Below, piece by piece: positions 3,980 to 5,676 of a stretch of 5,676 nt of DNA. Source of the DNA: Microbacteriaceae bacterium (GTDB lineage Bacteria; Actinomycetota; Actinomycetes; Actinomycetales; Microbacteriaceae); NCBI GenBank assembly GCA_012511645.1, contig JAAZFP010000226.1, positions 1-5,676 on the forward strand, given 5' to 3'. Under the pieces are notes generated by a model. That model ran no database searches and was not told where the DNA came from. It worked only from the letters and a program-made list of their open reading frames with translations. Position 1 is the stretch's first letter. Every line of letters begins with the position of its first letter. Made by a program: the position numbers and the translations under genes.

Positions 3980-5491
3980 CTCGTTCTTGAGGGTCGGCCA
4001 CACGGCAACGAGTTGCTCATGAGTGAGCGGTGCCGGGTGTTCGATGGTGAGTGCGGCGCGTTCCTCGTTCAAGTTCGCGATGCGCTCCAGGACGCGGGCG
4101 ATCATCCCGGTGACGATCTGGTGAAGCTCGCTACCGACCGCCAGCGAAGACGCCTTGCTGCGAAGGGCATCGAGTTCGTCACCCGCCACCGCAAGTTCTG
4201 CGTCAACGCGAGCAACCGCTTCAGCGTTCGTGCTCTCCGCCTTCTTGTTGTGGGCGTCGAGCCGGTCACTTGAGAAGAACTCGAACAACCAGTCGATGAC
4301 GTACTGCTCGGCGGCAGGTGCGGTGATCGACGCGCCACCCGTGCAGGAACCGGCCCCGTATCGGCGGTTCGCTTTGCACCGATACACATACCGGACCACC
4401 CGGTGACCGTCGGCGTCTGGCTTCTGTGGCTGCGCGACACCGGCCAGCGGGCCTCCGCACGGGCACCGCAGCAGGCCGGTGAGCAACCACGCGCGTGTCC
4501 CCCACCCATTCCGTGCGCCTGTGCTGCGTGAACGCAGGGCGGCTTGGATGCGGTGCCAGGTGGCCAGATCGCAGACGGGCTCTTGACTGATTACTGGCTC
4601 CCCGTCCGGGGTTCGGGCGATGTGGTCGAGCGGATCAACAGTGACGCCTCGACGATGTGGCGGCAAGTGGTGTTGGCGGTAGCCGACCATCCGGGGCGAG
4701 ATCAACGCGGCACGCACCTTCTGCTCGCTCACGAGCCCAACTTCAGGACCGGTGATCCCGTAGCGCGATTGCCAGTGCACAGCGACTTCGCGGAGGCCGG
4801 CGCCGACGAGCACGAGGGCGACAGCGTCCTTCAGCGCCTGCTGTTCGACCGGGTGCGGCTCCAGACGCCGCCCCGTCCGTCCCGCATGATCGGTGACTCG
4901 GGGGCCGGGTTGCCAGCCGAAGGGGCGCCTGCCGCCGTTGATGAACCCTGCCTGCGCGGCGTGACGTTTCGCGGCACGCTGCCGCTCACTCATCGTGTCC
5001 GTCTCCGCCTCAGCCAACAGCGCCTTCACCCCGGTAGAGAGCTTCGCTGCCGCGGTGACGCTGTTCAACTCCTCCGTGGAGTCCTGGCGCGACAGCAACG
5101 TCACACCCTGCTGTTGGCATGAGGTCACCCATTCCAGGCAGCGCGACGCGATCCGCAGGGTGCGGTCGAGTTTCCAGAACGCCACCGCCCGCACCCGCCC
5201 CGACGCGATCCCCGCATTCAGCGCACGCCACCCGGGACGCTTCGTCCGCGCGTACGCACTGGCGGAGTCGCGGTCGACGTACTCGCCCATCACCGTCCAC
5301 CCGCCCTCTGCCGCGAGCTTGCGCGTCAGATCGAGACGTTGCCGCTCGATCGCATCTCGACTGTCACCGTGCGCACGCGAAAGCCGCAGATACAGGAACA
5401 CCGGCCGCGTACCCGGCAACGGCGTCTCGGGGCCTGTCCACCGAAACGGCGGAGGCTTCACCTGTGCGGAATCAAGGAGGACTGTCGTCAT
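3875..5491 (-). CDS. Large serine recombinase (integrase/excisionase type)
   Basis: A 538-residue site-specific recombinase that would cut and rejoin DNA at attachment sites through a serine-DNA link. The catalytic domain is at about 28-180: VFLYLRLSRAHGDSRDAIER holds the nucleophile Ser38 with Arg36 before it, and AFWKLDRTLR (104-113) carries the conserved active-site DR and Arg. A recombinase domain follows (about 182-325, starting near GGRRPFGW). A zinc-ribbon domain is at about 335-385 (C343, C345, C372, C383), then a coiled-coil segment at about 415-485, ending PGRGGPVERLNIVL. Length and domain order fit large serine integrases and transposases, and no essential residue is obviously missing. 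The start at 5491 has only a modest AGG ribosome site. The 3' end overlaps the small zinc-ribbon gene antisense. No flanking attachment site could be identified by eye. Confidence 0.93.
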   Translation of the reverse strand: MTTVLLDSAQVKPPPFRWTGPETPLPGTRPVFLYLRLSRAHGDSRDAIERQRLDLTRKLAAEGGWTVMGEYVDRDSASAYARTKRPGWRALNAGIASGRVRAVAFWKLDRTLRIASRCLEWVTSCQQQGVTLLSRQDSTEELNSVTAAAKLSTGVKALLAEAETDTMSERQRAAKRHAAQAGFINGGRRPFGWQPGPRVTDHAGRTGRRLEPHPVEQQALKDAVALVLVGAGLREVAVHWQSRYGITGPEVGLVSEQKVRAALISPRMVGYRQHHLPPHRRGVTVDPLDHIARTPDGEPVISQEPVCDLATWHRIQAALRSRSTGARNGWGTRAWLLTGLLRCPCGGPLAGVAQPQKPDADGHRVVRYVYRCKANRRYGAGSCTGGASITAPAAEQYVIDWLFEFFSSDRLDAHNKKAESTNAEAVARVDAELAVAGDELDALRSKASSLAVGSELHQIVTGMIARVLERIANLNEERAALTIEHPAPLTHEQLVAVWPTLKNESRRTLLRQLIHHIDLAPGRGGPVERLNIVLHAEE

Positions 5492-5616
5492 AGATGCCTA
5501 GTCCGGGAACGGTGGCTCGTCACCCCACGCGCCCGTTGGCGAATAGCCGTTTCTGAGAGCGCTGGTCCACGTATCCAATAGCGGGATTCTGGACATCGAG
5601 TAGCGGTGAGGGCGTG
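5492..5616. promoter_or_regulatory. Upstream region of the recombinase gene
   Basis: About 125 bp between the recombinase start and the terminal inverted repeat. It should hold the minus-strand promoter and, by analogy with many large serine integrases, may hold an attachment site, since those often sit next to the integrase gene. I see no convincing -35/-10 pair and no tRNA gene, and no short sequence here that clearly recurs elsewhere in the window. The label is positional only. Confidence 0.3.
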
Positions 5617-5676
5617 GGTGTGTTCGGCTGAGTCCGACCACGGTAATGGCCGTGGTCGGACTCAGCCGAACACACC
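5617..5676. repeat. Perfect 27-bp inverted repeat with 6-nt loop at the window end
   Basis: The arms 5617-5643 and 5650-5676 are exact reverse complements over all 27 bases, separated by TAATGG. The left arm begins GGTGTGTTCGG and ends CCGACCACGG. There is no T-run, and the right arm ends exactly at the last base of the window, so it may continue. Possible readings are two abutted ends of an insertion sequence, a strong bidirectional hairpin terminator between genes, or a fold-back assembly artefact at a contig end. I cannot match it to a named element. Confidence 0.85.

Noticed and set aside
3649..4020. Minus-strand frame of 123 codons
   Set aside because: It is antisense to the small zinc-ribbon gene and in another frame from the recombinase; no motif and Arg/Ser-rich composition.
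4544..5122. Plus-strand frame of 192 codons
   Set aside because: It lies entirely antisense within the recombinase, whose domain structure is clear on the other strand; high-GC genes commonly leave long open antisense frames.

Overview
This window looks like an accessory, mobile-element-rich piece of a high-GC actinobacterium (Actinomycetota, plausibly order Micrococcales). That is inferred from GC-rich codon use, the IS30-type transposase tail, and the style of the dehydrogenase, TetR and serine recombinase proteins. Species cannot be named from the sequence. I see no rRNA, tRNA or CRISPR array.

Layout from left to right. (1) Bases 2-235 are the C-terminal end of an IS30-family transposase cut by the window edge, followed by its probable right end to about 270. 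(2) Bases 271-761 are a decayed copy of a module that recurs intact at 3471-3955. The plus strand carries a frameshifted zinc-ribbon/coiled-coil gene, and the minus strand carries only the last 26 codons of a large serine recombinase. (3) Bases 762-999 have no recognisable gene. (4) Bases 1000-3138 are a compact cargo module. A minus-strand pair (a small four-helix membrane protein and a zinc-independent medium-chain dehydrogenase, overlapping by 4 bases) is divergent from a plus-strand TetR-type repressor. The 88-bp gap between them holds two near-identical palindromic operators 33 bp apart. (5) Bases 3139-3514 are non-coding, with a 14-bp palindrome and a strong 12-bp hairpin. (6) Bases 3515-3979 are the intact zinc-ribbon/coiled-coil gene, overlapping tail to tail by 105 bp with (7) a 538-residue large serine recombinase on the minus strand (3875-5491). 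(8) The window ends in a perfect 27-bp inverted repeat with a 6-nt loop (5617-5676).

How it may work together. The TetR protein probably represses itself and the dehydrogenase/membrane-protein pair until a small molecule releases it, as in many detoxification modules; the ligand and substrate cannot be read from sequence. The recombinase is a probable DNA integrase/excisionase. The zinc-ribbon/coiled-coil protein locked to its 3' end in both copies may be an accessory factor, but this is inference. The cargo lies between two direct copies of this module, so recombination between the copies would remove about 3.2 kb including all three cargo genes.

The most interesting item is the two-gene module itself: a small zinc-ribbon plus coiled-coil protein encoded antisense to the end of a large serine recombinase, seen twice at different stages of decay.
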